48,324 nt of DNA. It comes from CAYNTG01 sp964400105. GTDB taxonomy: Bacteria > UBP14 > UBA6098. Each line of letters opens with the position of its first letter. The first letter of the stretch is position 1. Made by a program: the position numbers and the translations under genes. Below the pieces are notes generated by a model, which was not told the origin of the DNA, made no database searches, and saw only the letters and a program-made list of their open reading frames with translations. The stretch is from positions 1 through 48,324 of the forward strand of contig CAYNTG010000008.1 of the NCBI GenBank assembly GCA_964400105.1, read 5' to 3'. Below are positions 6,536-15,420 of the stretch, piece by piece.

Positions 6536-8872
6536 ATGAGCAAAGAACATAAAAAAAACGATTCCAAACTGGAGACACTCCCTGTCCTGCCGCTCGTCCA
6601 GAACGTGGCGTTTCCGGGGCAGATTGTGCCTTTGATTATCGAAGACGAGCGCCATATTAAGCTTATCGACGATGTCGTATCCTCGAATAAGGTCATGGTT
6701 CTCGCCCCGTTGCTCCCAAACAAGAAGGATATCGCCGATTTCGACGGTCTATTCGAATATGGTGTTCGATCGACGGTTATGAAGCTGATTCGTTTTCCCG
6801 ACAATTCGCTCAGGGTGCTCGTGAAGTGCCTCGAGCGCGTGAAACTCGTCGAACGGAAACAGCAGGAGCCGTATTTCATCGGCACATATCGGGAGGTGGA
6901 CGATTTCAGGGTTCCGGGAGACCGCGAGGCCGCGCTCATTCGAACGATCTTGAACGAATTCAAGCAGGTGGCGAAACTCTCCCCGAACTTGCCGGACGAG
7001 ATACCGATCGAGGCGTTCGATGTCGATGATCCGGGCAGGTTTGCGGATTCGGTGGCGGCATATCTTAACATTAGTCCAGAGTTGAAGCAGAACCTTCTAG
7101 GTCAGATCGATGTTCTCGTGCGATTGCAAGACCTTCAGGGATACGTTACGCAAGAGCTTTCGGTGCTGAAACTGAGCAGCGAGATTCAAAACGAGGCAAA
7201 CGAATCGATCAGGAAGGGGCAGCGCGAATACCTTCTTCGCGAGCAACTCAAGGCGATAAAAAAGGAGCTTGGAGACAATGATCGCCCGGAGATCGAGGAG
7301 TTTCGCGAGAAGCTTGCCAAAAATGACCTTCCCGAGGAGGCTTCCAAAGCCGCCGAGAAGGAGATCGATCGCCTCGAACGGATGAATCCGGCCAGCGCGG
7401 AATACACCGTTTCGATGACATATATCGACTGGCTTTTGAGCCTTCCGTGGAACGAGAGCACCGAGGATAATATCGATTTGAAACGGGCGAAACTCATCCT
7501 CGACGAGGACCATTTCGGTTTGGAAAAGATCAAGGAGCGGATGATCGAGTTCCTCGCCGTCCGAAAACTCAAGCCCGACGCGAAATCGCCGATATTGTTA
7601 TTTATCGGTCCGCCCGGAGTGGGAAAAACGAGCCTCGGAATGAGCATCGCGAGATCGATGGGCAGGAAGTTCTATCGAATGAGCCTCGGCGGAATGCGCG
7701 ACGAGGCGGAGATTCGCGGGCATCGAAGGACGTATGTCGGCGCGCTTCCCGGAAGGATAATTCATGGGATCAAACGATGCAATTCGAACAACCCGGTATT
7801 CATGCTCGACGAGATAGATAAGATCGGCCAGGATTTTCGCGGAGACCCATCGGCTGCGCTTCTGGAGGTGCTCGATCCAGAGCAGAATTTCTCGTTCGCA
7901 GATAACTATCTGGATGTGCCGTTCGATCTTTCGAGGGTCATGTTTATCGCCACGGCGAATTACATCGATCCGATCCCGCGCGTTCTGCTCGACCGCATGG
8001 AGATGATCCGGCTTCCCGGATACACCGCGCTCGAAAAGCTCGGTATTGCTACGAATTTCCTCGTGCCCCGACAGCTCGACAACCACGGCCTGTCCAAATC
8101 GCAATTGACATTTTCGAAAGATGCTATTCAGACGATTATCGACAGCTACACGCGCGAGGCCGGCGTGCGCAACCTTGAAAGAACGCTCGGCGTTATCTGT
8201 CGCAAGGTAGTAAAACAGATCGCCGTCGGGGAGCGTCTGCGCGCTGTTATCTCGCCCAAAAGGGTGCACGACTATCTCGGCCCGGAGAAATTCTCCGGCA
8301 CCGCTCTTCCGGCGAAGAACCTTCCCGGAATGTCGCTGGGGCTGGCATGGACTCCGGCAGGTGGCGAGGTGCTGGTGATCGAGGCTACGGCGATGTCCGG
8401 CAAGGGGAATCTCCTTTTGACGGGGCATCTCGGAGATGTAATGAAGGAATCCGCGCAGGCGGCGCTCAGCTGGGTGCGCTCGAAAGCGAAGGATTTGGGG
8501 ATCGAACAGGATTTTAACGATCTCGATATCCATCTTCATGTCCCGGCGGGCGCGATCCCGAAGGATGGCCCTTCTGCGGGAATCGCCATGGCGACATGTC
8601 TCGCATCGATGATGATCGGCAGGCCGATAATCGAAGCGACGGCGATGACCGGCGAGATCAGTCTGAAGGGCGAGGTTTTGCCTATCGGAGGATTGAAGGA
8701 AAAGGTTCTCGGTGCAAATCAGGCGGGAATCGAGAGGATAATCCTTCCGAAAAGGAACAAAAATGACCTTATCGAACTTACCGAGGAGATAAGGAATAGC
8801 ATCGAGTTCATCTTCGTCGAAAATATGGACGAGGTAATCGAAGCGGCGCTCGAAAAAGTTGATATTCTTTAA
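6536..8872 (+). CDS. lon: ATP-dependent protease La (Lon)
   Basis: This 778-residue protein has the full LonA layout. The N-terminal substrate domain starts at about residue 15 (LPVLPLVQNVAFPGQIVPL) and is followed by a helical region. The AAA+ module has Walker A GPPGVGKT (about 358-365), Walker B VFMLDEIDK (about 418-426) and the sensor region around FIATANYIDPIPRVLLDRME. The C-terminal protease domain carries the Ser-Lys dyad: Ser680 in PKDGPSAG and the Lys of GGLKEK (718-723). It degrades damaged and regulatory proteins in the cytosol. The ribosome-binding site before the ATG is weak, so translation may be coupled to the hsp20 gene. Confidence 0.97.
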   Translation: MSKEHKKNDSKLETLPVLPLVQNVAFPGQIVPLIIEDERHIKLIDDVVSSNKVMVLAPLLPNKKDIADFDGLFEYGVRSTVMKLIRFPDNSLRVLVKCLERVKLVERKQQEPYFIGTYREVDDFRVPGDREAALIRTILNEFKQVAKLSPNLPDEIPIEAFDVDDPGRFADSVAAYLNISPELKQNLLGQIDVLVRLQDLQGYVTQELSVLKLSSEIQNEANESIRKGQREYLLREQLKAIKKELGDNDRPEIEEFREKLAKNDLPEEASKAAEKEIDRLERMNPASAEYTVSMTYIDWLLSLPWNESTEDNIDLKRAKLILDEDHFGLEKIKERMIEFLAVRKLKPDAKSPILLFIGPPGVGKTSLGMSIARSMGRKFYRMSLGGMRDEAEIRGHRRTYVGALPGRIIHGIKRCNSNNPVFMLDEIDKIGQDFRGDPSAALLEVLDPEQNFSFADNYLDVPFDLSRVMFIATANYIDPIPRVLLDRMEMIRLPGYTALEKLGIATNFLVPRQLDNHGLSKSQLTFSKDAIQTIIDSYTREAGVRNLERTLGVICRKVVKQIAVGERLRAVISPKRVHDYLGPEKFSGTALPAKNLPGMSLGLAWTPAGGEVLVIEATAMSGKGNLLLTGHLGDVMKESAQAALSWVRSKAKDLGIEQDFNDLDIHLHVPAGAIPKDGPSAGIAMATCLASMMIGRPIIEATAMTGEISLKGEVLPIGGLKEKVLGANQAGIERIILPKRNKNDLIELTEEIRNSIEFIFVENMDEVIEAALEKVDIL

Positions 8873-8884
8873 AACGGAGATAAA

Positions 8885-11251
8885 ATGAAAAAGCTATTAT
8901 TGGTCTTGGCTGCGGCGATCCTTTTATTGGCGATCCCTCTTATGGCGAACGAGCAGGAGGCTTATTCGTTGGTTCGTGTGCCATGGGGATATCGTGCGGA
9001 TGTGCCCTGCGAAATGGTATCGGCGAGGCCCGGTGTTTGGGCGGAATTTGCCCTGCCGGAGAGCGACTTCGCAATCCTTCGCGCGCGGGCGGTGCCTTTC
9101 GAGATTAGAATTTCGGATATGCGCGAGTTTTATGCATCGCGGCTGGACGAGACGCTCGATATGGGTGGATGGCGAACCTACGAGATGATCCTCGCGGCGC
9201 TCGATTCCCTTCACGACGAATATCCGGCTTATGTCTCGGCTCCCGAATCGATTGGAGTCGGCTGGGACGGCAAGATTATAAAGGCGATAAAGATCTCCGA
9301 TAATATCGAGATCGACGAGGATGAGCCGGAGGTATTCATCGGCGGCGCACTTCATGCGAGGGAGGTTATTACACCGGAGATAGTTTTGAGTTTCGCAAGA
9401 TGGCTTCTCGATTCGATGGCTACAAGCGAGGTAGCAAGGCATATCGTCGAAAAGCGCGAGACATGGATTATTCCACTTTTGAATCCGGACGGCTATTATT
9501 ACAACCAGATTTCCAGCCCGACTGGCGGCGGGATGTGGCGCAAGAATCGCCACGACAACGGTGACGGAACTATGGGGGTCGATCTCAACCGGAACTATCC
9601 CCATATGTGGGGGTTCGACGATATCGGAAGCTCGCCCGTATCGAGCGAAGAGACCTATCGCGGGCCTTCCGCCGGAAGCGAACCGGAGACTCAGGCGACG
9701 ATGGCCTTTATCGATTCGCGCGAATTCCGCTCATCGTTATCATTCCACAGTTATGGCAATTTATATCTTTTACCGTGGGGATGGACATATGACCTGCCGG
9801 TGCACAACGACTGGTTCTTGAGGGTCGGATATCGTTATGCGCGCGGAAATAGTTATATCTACGGCCCTGGCGCAACGGCGATCTATCCCACCAACGGCGA
9901 CACGGACGATTGGCTTTATGGTGACACAACCGGGCATTCCTGGATTTTCTGTTGCACCCCGGAGGTCGGCGGATACTCTGATGGTTTTTGGCCGCCGCTT
10001 TCCCGCAAGGATCAATTGGTTTTTGAGAATATGCCGGTTTGTAAGGTCGTCTGCCAGATGGCGGGAAGCGCGCCTTTCATGACCCGCGCTTGGGTCGATC
10101 CAGAGTTCGGCGATTCGAGCGGATATGCCGATCCGGGCGAGAGGTCGAGGCTTCTCGTCGAGATCGAGAACCTCGGTTTCGATCCGACGGAGGCTTATGT
10201 TCTGGGATTCTCAGGAACATCCGGTCTCGATATGGTCACCGATTCGGCATTGTGCGGCACAATCGAATCGCAGGGATACGACACGGTCGCTTTCCTGATC
10301 GATATCGATGAATCGAGGATTGTTCCAGGCGACGAAGTCACAATTTTATTCGAGGTGCGCGACACGAGCGGGCATCTAACCTTCGACTCCACAAAATTTG
10401 TATGCGGCACACCGATCGTTATCTCGGAATGGGATTTCGAGTCGGGTGGAACCGCCTTTATCGGCAGCGGAGACTGGGAATGGGGAACCCCGACTACAGG
10501 CCCAGGTGAAGCCGTTTCCGGCACGAAACTCTGGGCTACGAAACTTGCAGATGACTATACGAACAATAGATTATCCGAATTACTCGTTCCAATGGTCGAT
10601 ATTCCTGACAGCTCTTTTTGTCCACGATTTACGTTCAAACATTGGTTCAGTTTCGAACCTCCGAGCGGCGGGGACATATATGACGGCGCTAACGTTCAGG
10701 TCTCCACCGACGGCGGATCGAGCTGGGATATTATCAGTCCGATATCCGGTTACGACGGCGTGGCCTACGACCATAATCCATACCTCGAAGATGACAGCGT
10801 ATTTACTGCAAACAGCGGTGGATGGCAAACCGCGACTTTCGACATGGAACCGTTCGCCGGTTCCTCTGTCCAGATCAAATTTGTCGTCGGAACCGATCCT
10901 TATATCTCTTCGCTGGGCTGGTTCATCGACGATGTTAGCTTTATTTATTATATCGAACCGGAGCTGGCCACCGACCGCGAATTCAGGCCGACGAGCTTCG
11001 GCATCGATATCTATCCGAATCCATTTAACTCGTCGTGCCATATCGAATTGCAGTCCCCGGTTACGCCAGAGGGTTCGCATATCGAGATCCTCGACGCTAC
11101 GGGACGCATCGTTCGCCGCCTCGATTTTGCCGGAACCGAATCGACATGGGACGGAAAGGATAGTTCCGGCAACGAACTCCCATCCGGGGTCTATCTGATG
11201 AAAACCGGTGACGGTCGCACCGATGCACGTAAGGCTCTTCTGATAAAATGA
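8885..11251 (+). CDS. Secreted zinc carboxypeptidase (M14) with C-terminal sorting domain
   Basis: This 788-residue protein has a signal peptide (MKKLLLVLAAAILLLAIPLMA), a propeptide-like stretch and an M14 catalytic domain. The zinc ligands are His157 and Glu160 (LHAREV) and His288 (SFHSYGN). The catalytic Glu is E360 (CTPEVGG), and LLNPDGY and GVDLNRNYP are also present, as in carboxypeptidase-T-like enzymes. Beta-rich segments follow, including a jelly-roll/MAM-like part (about 515-690, from WDFESGG) ending in LGWFIDDVSF. The last 80 residues (IYPNPFNSSCHIE ... KALLIK) are the sorting domain. It probably trims peptides outside the cell or at the surface. It lies 12 bases after lon and overlaps the next start by four bases. 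Confidence 0.93.
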   Translation: MKKLLLVLAAAILLLAIPLMANEQEAYSLVRVPWGYRADVPCEMVSARPGVWAEFALPESDFAILRARAVPFEIRISDMREFYASRLDETLDMGGWRTYEMILAALDSLHDEYPAYVSAPESIGVGWDGKIIKAIKISDNIEIDEDEPEVFIGGALHAREVITPEIVLSFARWLLDSMATSEVARHIVEKRETWIIPLLNPDGYYYNQISSPTGGGMWRKNRHDNGDGTMGVDLNRNYPHMWGFDDIGSSPVSSEETYRGPSAGSEPETQATMAFIDSREFRSSLSFHSYGNLYLLPWGWTYDLPVHNDWFLRVGYRYARGNSYIYGPGATAIYPTNGDTDDWLYGDTTGHSWIFCCTPEVGGYSDGFWPPLSRKDQLVFENMPVCKVVCQMAGSAPFMTRAWVDPEFGDSSGYADPGERSRLLVEIENLGFDPTEAYVLGFSGTSGLDMVTDSALCGTIESQGYDTVAFLIDIDESRIVPGDEVTILFEVRDTSGHLTFDSTKFVCGTPIVISEWDFESGGTAFIGSGDWEWGTPTTGPGEAVSGTKLWATKLADDYTNNRLSELLVPMVDIPDSSFCPRFTFKHWFSFEPPSGGDIYDGANVQVSTDGGSSWDIISPISGYDGVAYDHNPYLEDDSVFTANSGGWQTATFDMEPFAGSSVQIKFVVGTDPYISSLGWFIDDVSFIYYIEPELATDREFRPTSFGIDIYPNPFNSSCHIELQSPVTPEGSHIEILDATGRIVRRLDFAGTESTWDGKDSSGNELPSGVYLMKTGDGRTDARKALLIK

Positions 11252-11538
11252 TCGAAAGTAACGAGGATATAGAAAAAGTTGCGGCGATTCTTCGCGTTTT
11301 GGGCCATCCCGATAGGCTTAGGATACTTGCATGTCTTATGGAGGAGGGGTGTTATGTCAAGGACATCGCACTCCGCCTCGATCTTCCGCAATCGACCGTT
11401 TCCCAGCACCTTCGATTGATGACCGACCGCGGCATCCTCGAAAATGAACGCAGCGGCGTTAAGGTATGTTATAGTCCAGCGGACTCTATCGCAAAAAGCA
11501 TTGCAAAACTCATTTTGCCGTCTTGTAAAAAGAGATAG
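11248..11538 (+). CDS. ArsR-family winged-helix transcriptional regulator
   Basis: This 96-residue DNA-binding protein has the ArsR pattern: LRVLGHPDRLRILACLMEEG, then the helix-turn-helix VKDIALRLDLPQSTVSQHLRLMTDRGILENERSG and a beta wing (VKVCYSP). The classic metal-binding ELCVCDL site on the recognition-adjacent helix is missing, although Cys29, Cys34 and Cys74 remain, so the ligand cannot be inferred. Its ATG overlaps the peptidase stop (ATGA), so it is co-translated with the secreted carboxypeptidase and may regulate the cluster. Confidence 0.9.
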   Translation: MIESNEDIEKVAAILRVLGHPDRLRILACLMEEGCYVKDIALRLDLPQSTVSQHLRLMTDRGILENERSGVKVCYSPADSIAKSIAKLILPSCKKR

Positions 11539-11620
11539 ATTTCAGCGCGAGCGAGTAACCCGTGGTGATGCTTTTTTGGAAGATCGAATCGAGGATATTC
11601 GCCAGACCGCCCCAGCCGGC

Positions 11621-11635
11621 TGGCACGTTTTTTGC
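11621..11635 (+). promoter_or_regulatory. Sigma-54 (-24/-12) promoter match
   Basis: TGGCACG, four bases (TTTT) and TTGC match the RpoN consensus exactly, with GG at 11622-11623 and GC at 11634-11635 separated by 10 bases. A 10-bp palindrome CAGCCGGCTG overlaps its upstream edge. Predicted start of transcription is near 11647, about 180 bases ahead of upp. The leader contains G-poor, C-rich DNA (about 11655-11681) and a run of eight T at 11736-11743. A second possible promoter closer to upp has TTGACG at 11772-11777 and a TATACC-like -10. No other gene lies between 11539 and 11825. Confidence 0.65.
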
Positions 11636-11825
11636 GGTTCCTTCGGACGCAAAAACCCCCACTCCCGACCTTTCACCCCCCCGCGCCAGCCGTCTTCGAT
11701 TATAGATCGTCTTTCACAAACTTCGTCGATACATCTTTTTTTTAATCGGACGGCATTTTCGAGCTTAGCGCTTGACGCGCCGATACTGTGGATATACCTT
11801 CTATCGCAAATTAACAGGGAGAGAG

Positions 11826-12452
11826 ATGAAACCGACCGTTCTCGACGGCGAAGCCGCCATTTTACACCTGCTATCGATCCTTCGGGACCGCGCAACGCTG
11901 ACGCCCGAATACAGCGCTCGAACCGATGCGATCTCCGAATTGATTATCGCGAAGGCGCTTCGTTATGCGCCGTTCGAGGAAATATATATCGATACGCCGC
12001 TCGAAAGAATGCGTGTTCGGCGGATCGACGAGTCGCGCGTCGTCGGGGTGCCGATACTCCGGGCCGGTCTCGGGATGGAGGGTTCATTTTCGCGTCTTCT
12101 GCCGAATTCGTCGATATACCATATCGGCCTCAAGCGCGACGAGGCGACTTTTAAGCCCCATTATTACTACGAATCGCTGTCGCGCGATCTTTCCGGCAAG
12201 ACGGTTTTCATTCTCGACCCGATGCTCGCTACCGGTGGCAGCGCGGTAGCTGCGGCGAAGCAGATATCGTCGTATAAACCCGATAAGATCGTTTTTTGTG
12301 GAATTATCGGTGTGCCGGAGGGTGTTGAGAATCTTTCCGCAGAGTTCCCGGAGATCGAGATATTTCTTGCCGCTCTCGACGACCGACTCGACGAAACGGC
12401 ATATATCCGCCCCGGTCTCGGAGATGCCGGCGACCGATATTTCGGCACATAA
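11826..12452 (+). CDS. upp: Uracil phosphoribosyltransferase
   Basis: This 208-residue cytosolic salvage enzyme joins uracil and PRPP to give UMP. The PRPP-binding loop ILDPMLATGGSA (129-140) is canonical, as are VPILRAGLGM (75-84) and the uracil-binding end AYIRPGLGDAGDRYFGT. I place the start at the ATG of 11826, with AGGGAGAG just upstream. An upstream in-frame TTG at 11772 would add 18 residues with no support. It is monocistronic by appearance, with 287 bases before it and 271 after. Confidence 0.95.
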   Translation: MKPTVLDGEAAILHLLSILRDRATLTPEYSARTDAISELIIAKALRYAPFEEIYIDTPLERMRVRRIDESRVVGVPILRAGLGMEGSFSRLLPNSSIYHIGLKRDEATFKPHYYYESLSRDLSGKTVFILDPMLATGGSAVAAAKQISSYKPDKIVFCGIIGVPEGVENLSAEFPEIEIFLAALDDRLDETAYIRPGLGDAGDRYFGT

Positions 12453-12454
12453 TC

Positions 12455-12560
12455 ACCGTTTCGATTGCCCGTGGGGTTTCTCTACGAGCCGTATGGCCGT
12501 TGGTCACCGTGCGCCCTACGACAAATTATTCCTCGCCTTGGTTCCGCCAATTTCTCCGGC
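12455..12560. repeat. Probable dispersed-repeat remnant between upp and psd
   Basis: Read on the minus strand, this stretch contains GTAGGGCGCACGGTGACCAA, related in style to the GTAGGGGCG repeats at 4240-4380. It holds no supported gene. The remaining non-coding DNA up to 12723 is pyrimidine-rich and shows nothing else I can name. Confidence 0.3.
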
Positions 12561-12723
12561 TCGATAATCTCATTTATTTTCGATACGACCCATTCTGCCT
12601 TATCCTTGTTTCGCAGGTCTTTAAGCCCACAGTCTTATCTCGCGGGCTATTTGTGCACGCGTATGCTGTTAACGTGGCACAGGCGAACAATCGTCGGGTT
12701 GTCGTTGAATTAAGGGATATAAA

Positions 12724-13395
12724 GTGTTATACTTATATAATTCAGCAGATGAAAGATTAGCTATGAAATTAGACCCTGAATGGAAAAAATTCTTTTTTGC
12801 TTTTCTAACCATCGCGGGTTTTTGCGCGATGACGACGAGCGTTGTAGGATATATCTTATGTGGTGTTTTCATTTTCATAGCGCTTTTTTCTATCTATTTT
12901 TTTCGCGACCCGGAACGCAAAGTGCCGAATGATGAATCCTCGATTCTCTCGCCGGCGGACGGAGTGGTCGTTACTGTAGCGGAATTCGACGATGATCGGC
13001 TCGGCCAGTGCATCCGAATCGGCATATTTATGAGCCTTTTCGATGTTCATGTCAACAGGTCGCCGTTCGCAGGCATGGTCGAGAGCCTCGACTATCGGGA
13101 GGGCAGCTTCAAACATGCCGCAGGAGAAGAAGCCTTCGAGAATAACGAGCGGATGATAATCGATATCGATGGTGGTGGCGTGAAGGTGCGCGTGATGCAG
13201 ATCGCGGGGATGATCGCGAGAAGGGTGGTCTGCCGGCTCGAGGTCGGGCAGGAACTTTATCGCGGCGAAAAGATCGGCATCATTCGTTTCGGGAGCCGAT
13301 TAGAGGTTTTCGTTCCGGCGAACAAAGCGATAGCAACCGTTAAAACCGGAGAGAGGGTATTTTGCGGAGAAACGCCGATCGCAAAATTGCGCTAA
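12724..13395 (+). CDS. psd: Phosphatidylserine decarboxylase-related protein (short, archaeal-type form)
   Basis: This protein has 223 residues from a GTG start with AAGGGA 7 bases upstream. An ATG at 12763 would give 210 residues. Two membrane segments near the N-terminus (about 21-60) are followed by FRDPERKVP, SPADGVV, LFDVHVNRSP (His109) and the self-cleavage site FGSR (Gly190-Ser191), where the pyruvoyl group forms. The enzyme decarboxylates phosphatidylserine to phosphatidylethanolamine at the membrane. The Gly-Ser site is FGS rather than the LGST of enterobacterial enzymes, as is usual for this short class. It overlaps the phosphatidylserine synthase gene, its pathway partner. Confidence 0.92.
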   Translation: MLYLYNSADERLAMKLDPEWKKFFFAFLTIAGFCAMTTSVVGYILCGVFIFIALFSIYFFRDPERKVPNDESSILSPADGVVVTVAEFDDDRLGQCIRIGIFMSLFDVHVNRSPFAGMVESLDYREGSFKHAAGEEAFENNERMIIDIDGGGVKVRVMQIAGMIARRVVCRLEVGQELYRGEKIGIIRFGSRLEVFVPANKAIATVKTGERVFCGETPIAKLR

Positions 13396-14174
13396 AAGAA
13401 TTAAAGCCCGTTCTGCCGGGGCTTTTCACATTCGGAAATCTGCTCTGCGGGCTTCTGGCGCTGCTTCATTCGATGGGCGATAACCCGGCCAACGCGGCAT
13501 GGTTTATCCTCATCGGCGCGTTCCTCGATTCCCTCGATGGCAAGGTTGCCCGGATTACGAACAGCTCCTCGGAGTTTGGTCTTCAGCTCGACAGCCTCGC
13601 CGATTTCCTGACGTTCGGCATTGCGCCAGTCGCAATGATGCACGGCGTCGGCATCTTCGACATGCGAGACTGGCGGTTCGCGATAGCTCTTCTATATCTG
13701 TTTGCCGGGGCCTTCCGTCTGGCGCGTTTCAATGTGAATGCGAGCCTCGATGGAGCCGATTATTTCACCGGCCTGCCGATACCGATGGCGGCGGTCACCA
13801 TCTCGAGCGGGATACTTTTCATCGACAAGGTCTGGCCGCCGGTGATCGGAACGGGGTCTCTGGGTGGAGTGGCGCTTATGGCGTGGCTTATGGTCTCCAA
13901 CGTTCGCTACACCAAAAGGTTACCTCGTTTAAACCTCTCCAAAAAGTGCACGATCTTTTTGATTATTCCCACAATGATACTGATTTTAGCATTGATTTTG
14001 GCTCCGAGATACATTATCTATCCTTTATCATTATTCTACATAGCTCACGGTCTTGTTTGCGAATTGTTGAACACCGTGGCGAGGCATAAGGAGAATCGAT
14101 ATGACACGTTTCAGGGCGAGGGTCTCGGTTCGAAAGAAGAAAACGGTGGCCGACCCCGAGGGAAAGACGATTAG
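13362..14174 (+). CDS. pssA: CDP-diacylglycerol-serine O-phosphatidyltransferase
   Basis: This 270-residue integral membrane enzyme makes phosphatidylserine from CDP-diacylglycerol and serine. The CDP-alcohol phosphatidyltransferase signature D-G-x2-A-R-x8-G-x3-D-x3-D is complete: D59 G60, A63 R64, G73, D77, D81. Several membrane helices follow. The start is a TTG at 13362 inside the end of psd (34-base overlap) with GGAGAGAGGG upstream. The N-terminus (LPGLFTFGNLLCG) fits the family. Its 3' end runs 74 bases into purS in another frame, giving a hydrophilic tail. An ancestral shorter C-terminus is possible. Confidence 0.93.
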   Translation: MRRNADRKIALKELKPVLPGLFTFGNLLCGLLALLHSMGDNPANAAWFILIGAFLDSLDGKVARITNSSSEFGLQLDSLADFLTFGIAPVAMMHGVGIFDMRDWRFAIALLYLFAGAFRLARFNVNASLDGADYFTGLPIPMAAVTISSGILFIDKVWPPVIGTGSLGGVALMAWLMVSNVRYTKRLPRLNLSKKCTIFLIIPTMILILALILAPRYIIYPLSLFYIAHGLVCELLNTVARHKENRYDTFQGEGLGSKEENGGRPRGKDD

Positions 14175-14355
14175 CGCGGCTTTAGCGCGTTTGGGGTTCG
14201 ATACTGTCGAGAAGGTTCGGACCGGCAAGGTTTTTACGGTCGATTTTTCGTCGGAGGACGAAAGTGCCGCGCGCGAGCTTATCGAAAGGGTATCGGGCGA
14301 TATCCTCTCTAACCCGATAATCGAGATTTTCGATTTCGAGATCGAGGAAATTTAA
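14101..14355 (+). CDS. purS: Phosphoribosylformylglycinamidine synthase, PurS subunit
   Basis: This small subunit of 84 residues bridges PurL and PurQ in the three-part FGAM synthase of purine biosynthesis. The pattern is standard: RARVSVRKKKTVADPEGKTI, then ALARLGFDTVEKVRTGK and NPIIEIFDFEIEEI. Its ATG lies within the 3' end of pssA (74-base overlap) and its stop shares one base with the purQ start (TAATG), so PurS and PurQ are translationally coupled. No purL is seen in this window. Confidence 0.93.
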   Translation: MTRFRARVSVRKKKTVADPEGKTISAALARLGFDTVEKVRTGKVFTVDFSSEDESAARELIERVSGDILSNPIIEIFDFEIEEI

Positions 14356-15065
14356 TGGTAGTCGGTGTCGTCGTTTTTCCGGGAAGCAACTGCGATCGCG
14401 ACTCCCTTTGGGCGGTCGAAAGCGCTCTTGGCGAAAGGGCGAGGTTTATCTGGCACCGGGACACCGACCTTGTGGGCATCGATATGGTGATCCTGCCCGG
14501 CGGTTTTTCCTACGGCGATTATCTTCGGACCGGAGCTTTCGCGCGGTTCAGCCCTATTATGAAATCGGTGAGGGAATTCGCCGAGGGTGGCGGATTGGTC
14601 ATAGGTATATGCAACGGGTTTCAGGTGCTGCTCGAGAGCGGGATGCTTCCGGGCGCGATGATAGCAAACAAAGGACTGCGCTTTATTTGCAAGGATGTTT
14701 ATATTCGTGTCGAGCGGGGAGGAACAGCATTTTCGGCAGGCATGTCGAATGGCGATGTTCTTCGAATGCCGGTAGCCCATTTCGAGGGAAACTATTTCGC
14801 GGATGAGGAGACGCTCGAAGAGATCGAGTCGAACGGCCGGGTGCTTTTCAGATACTGCGACGAAAGCGGCGTGGTCTCGAAAGATATAAATCCGAACGGC
14901 AGCTCGCATAATATCGCGGGACTTGTGAACGAGCGGGGAAATGTCCTCGGTATGATGCCGCACCCCGAGCGTTGCAGCGAATCGATACTTGGATCGACCG
15001 ATGGACTTGGGATATTCGCGAGCATTCGCGACAGAATAAATATGATGGAACGCATCGGTGTCTGA
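14355..15065 (+). CDS. purQ: Phosphoribosylformylglycinamidine synthase, PurQ (glutamine amidotransferase) subunit
   Basis: This 236-residue class I glutamine amidotransferase supplies ammonia to PurL for FGAM synthesis. It starts VVGVVVFPGSNCDRD and has the oxyanion-loop LPGGFSYGDYLR (47-58), the nucleophile Cys86 in GICNGFQ, and the His203/Glu205 pair in MMPHPERC. Length and motifs match stand-alone PurQ. It follows purS directly and overlaps the next gene by 8 bases. Confidence 0.95.
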   Translation: MVVGVVVFPGSNCDRDSLWAVESALGERARFIWHRDTDLVGIDMVILPGGFSYGDYLRTGAFARFSPIMKSVREFAEGGGLVIGICNGFQVLLESGMLPGAMIANKGLRFICKDVYIRVERGGTAFSAGMSNGDVLRMPVAHFEGNYFADEETLEEIESNGRVLFRYCDESGVVSKDINPNGSSHNIAGLVNERGNVLGMMPHPERCSESILGSTDGLGIFASIRDRINMMERIGV

Positions 15066-15327
15066 CAACAGGAAAAGATTTGCGGTTGTGTTGCTGGCGG
15101 TGGTCGTCGGTCTTCTGGCGGGCGCCCTCTTGACCGAGCTTTTGGGCTTTGTCCTTCCGACAGGTGTAGTGAAGACGTTCTTTATGAAGGAGATCGGATT
15201 CGGCATAGACCCGGTTCATGTGGATTTAGCACTGGTGGAGTTTACAGTGGGATTTCGAATGTATTTTAATTTCGTATCTCTTGTTGCAATTGGACTTACG
15301 GTTTATTACTTCAAGTGGTGGCTATGA
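15058..15327 (+). CDS. DUF4321-type small membrane protein
   Basis: This 89-residue protein has two membrane segments (about 8-32 and 66-86) and the pattern GLLAGALLTELLGFVLPTGVVKTFF, which resembles the DUF4321 family found in several anaerobic lineages. Its function is not known. It starts at a GTG within the end of purQ (8-base overlap), so it is translated with the purine genes. No further gene follows until 15553. Confidence 0.75.
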   Translation: MSDNRKRFAVVLLAVVVGLLAGALLTELLGFVLPTGVVKTFFMKEIGFGIDPVHVDLALVEFTVGFRMYFNFVSLVAIGLTVYYFKWWL

Positions 15328-15374
15328 TACATGGTGTGATCATGTTGAATAATTTGCGAATATGAAAATAGTTA

Positions 15375-15402
15375 TTGACATTTTGATTTTGAAAGCTATG
15401 GT
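15375..15402 (+). promoter_or_regulatory. Probable sigma-70-type promoter for the 2610-aa surface protein
   Basis: TTGACA at 15375-15380 is a perfect -35. TATGGT at 15397-15402 is a plausible -10 with a 16-base spacer. The resulting leader of about 140 bases contains a hairpin at 15421-15441 and two direct copies of GGGCGCTAA about 33 bases apart, before GGGAGAGGAG at the ribosome-binding site. Confidence 0.55.
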
Positions 15403-15420
15403 TGTAATAACTACATAACC

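Noticed and set aside
11628..11655. TTTTTGCG/CGCAAAAA hairpin as a terminator for the ArsR operon
   Set aside because: The stem is imperfect, half of it is the sigma-54 -12 element, and no T-tract follows on the + strand.
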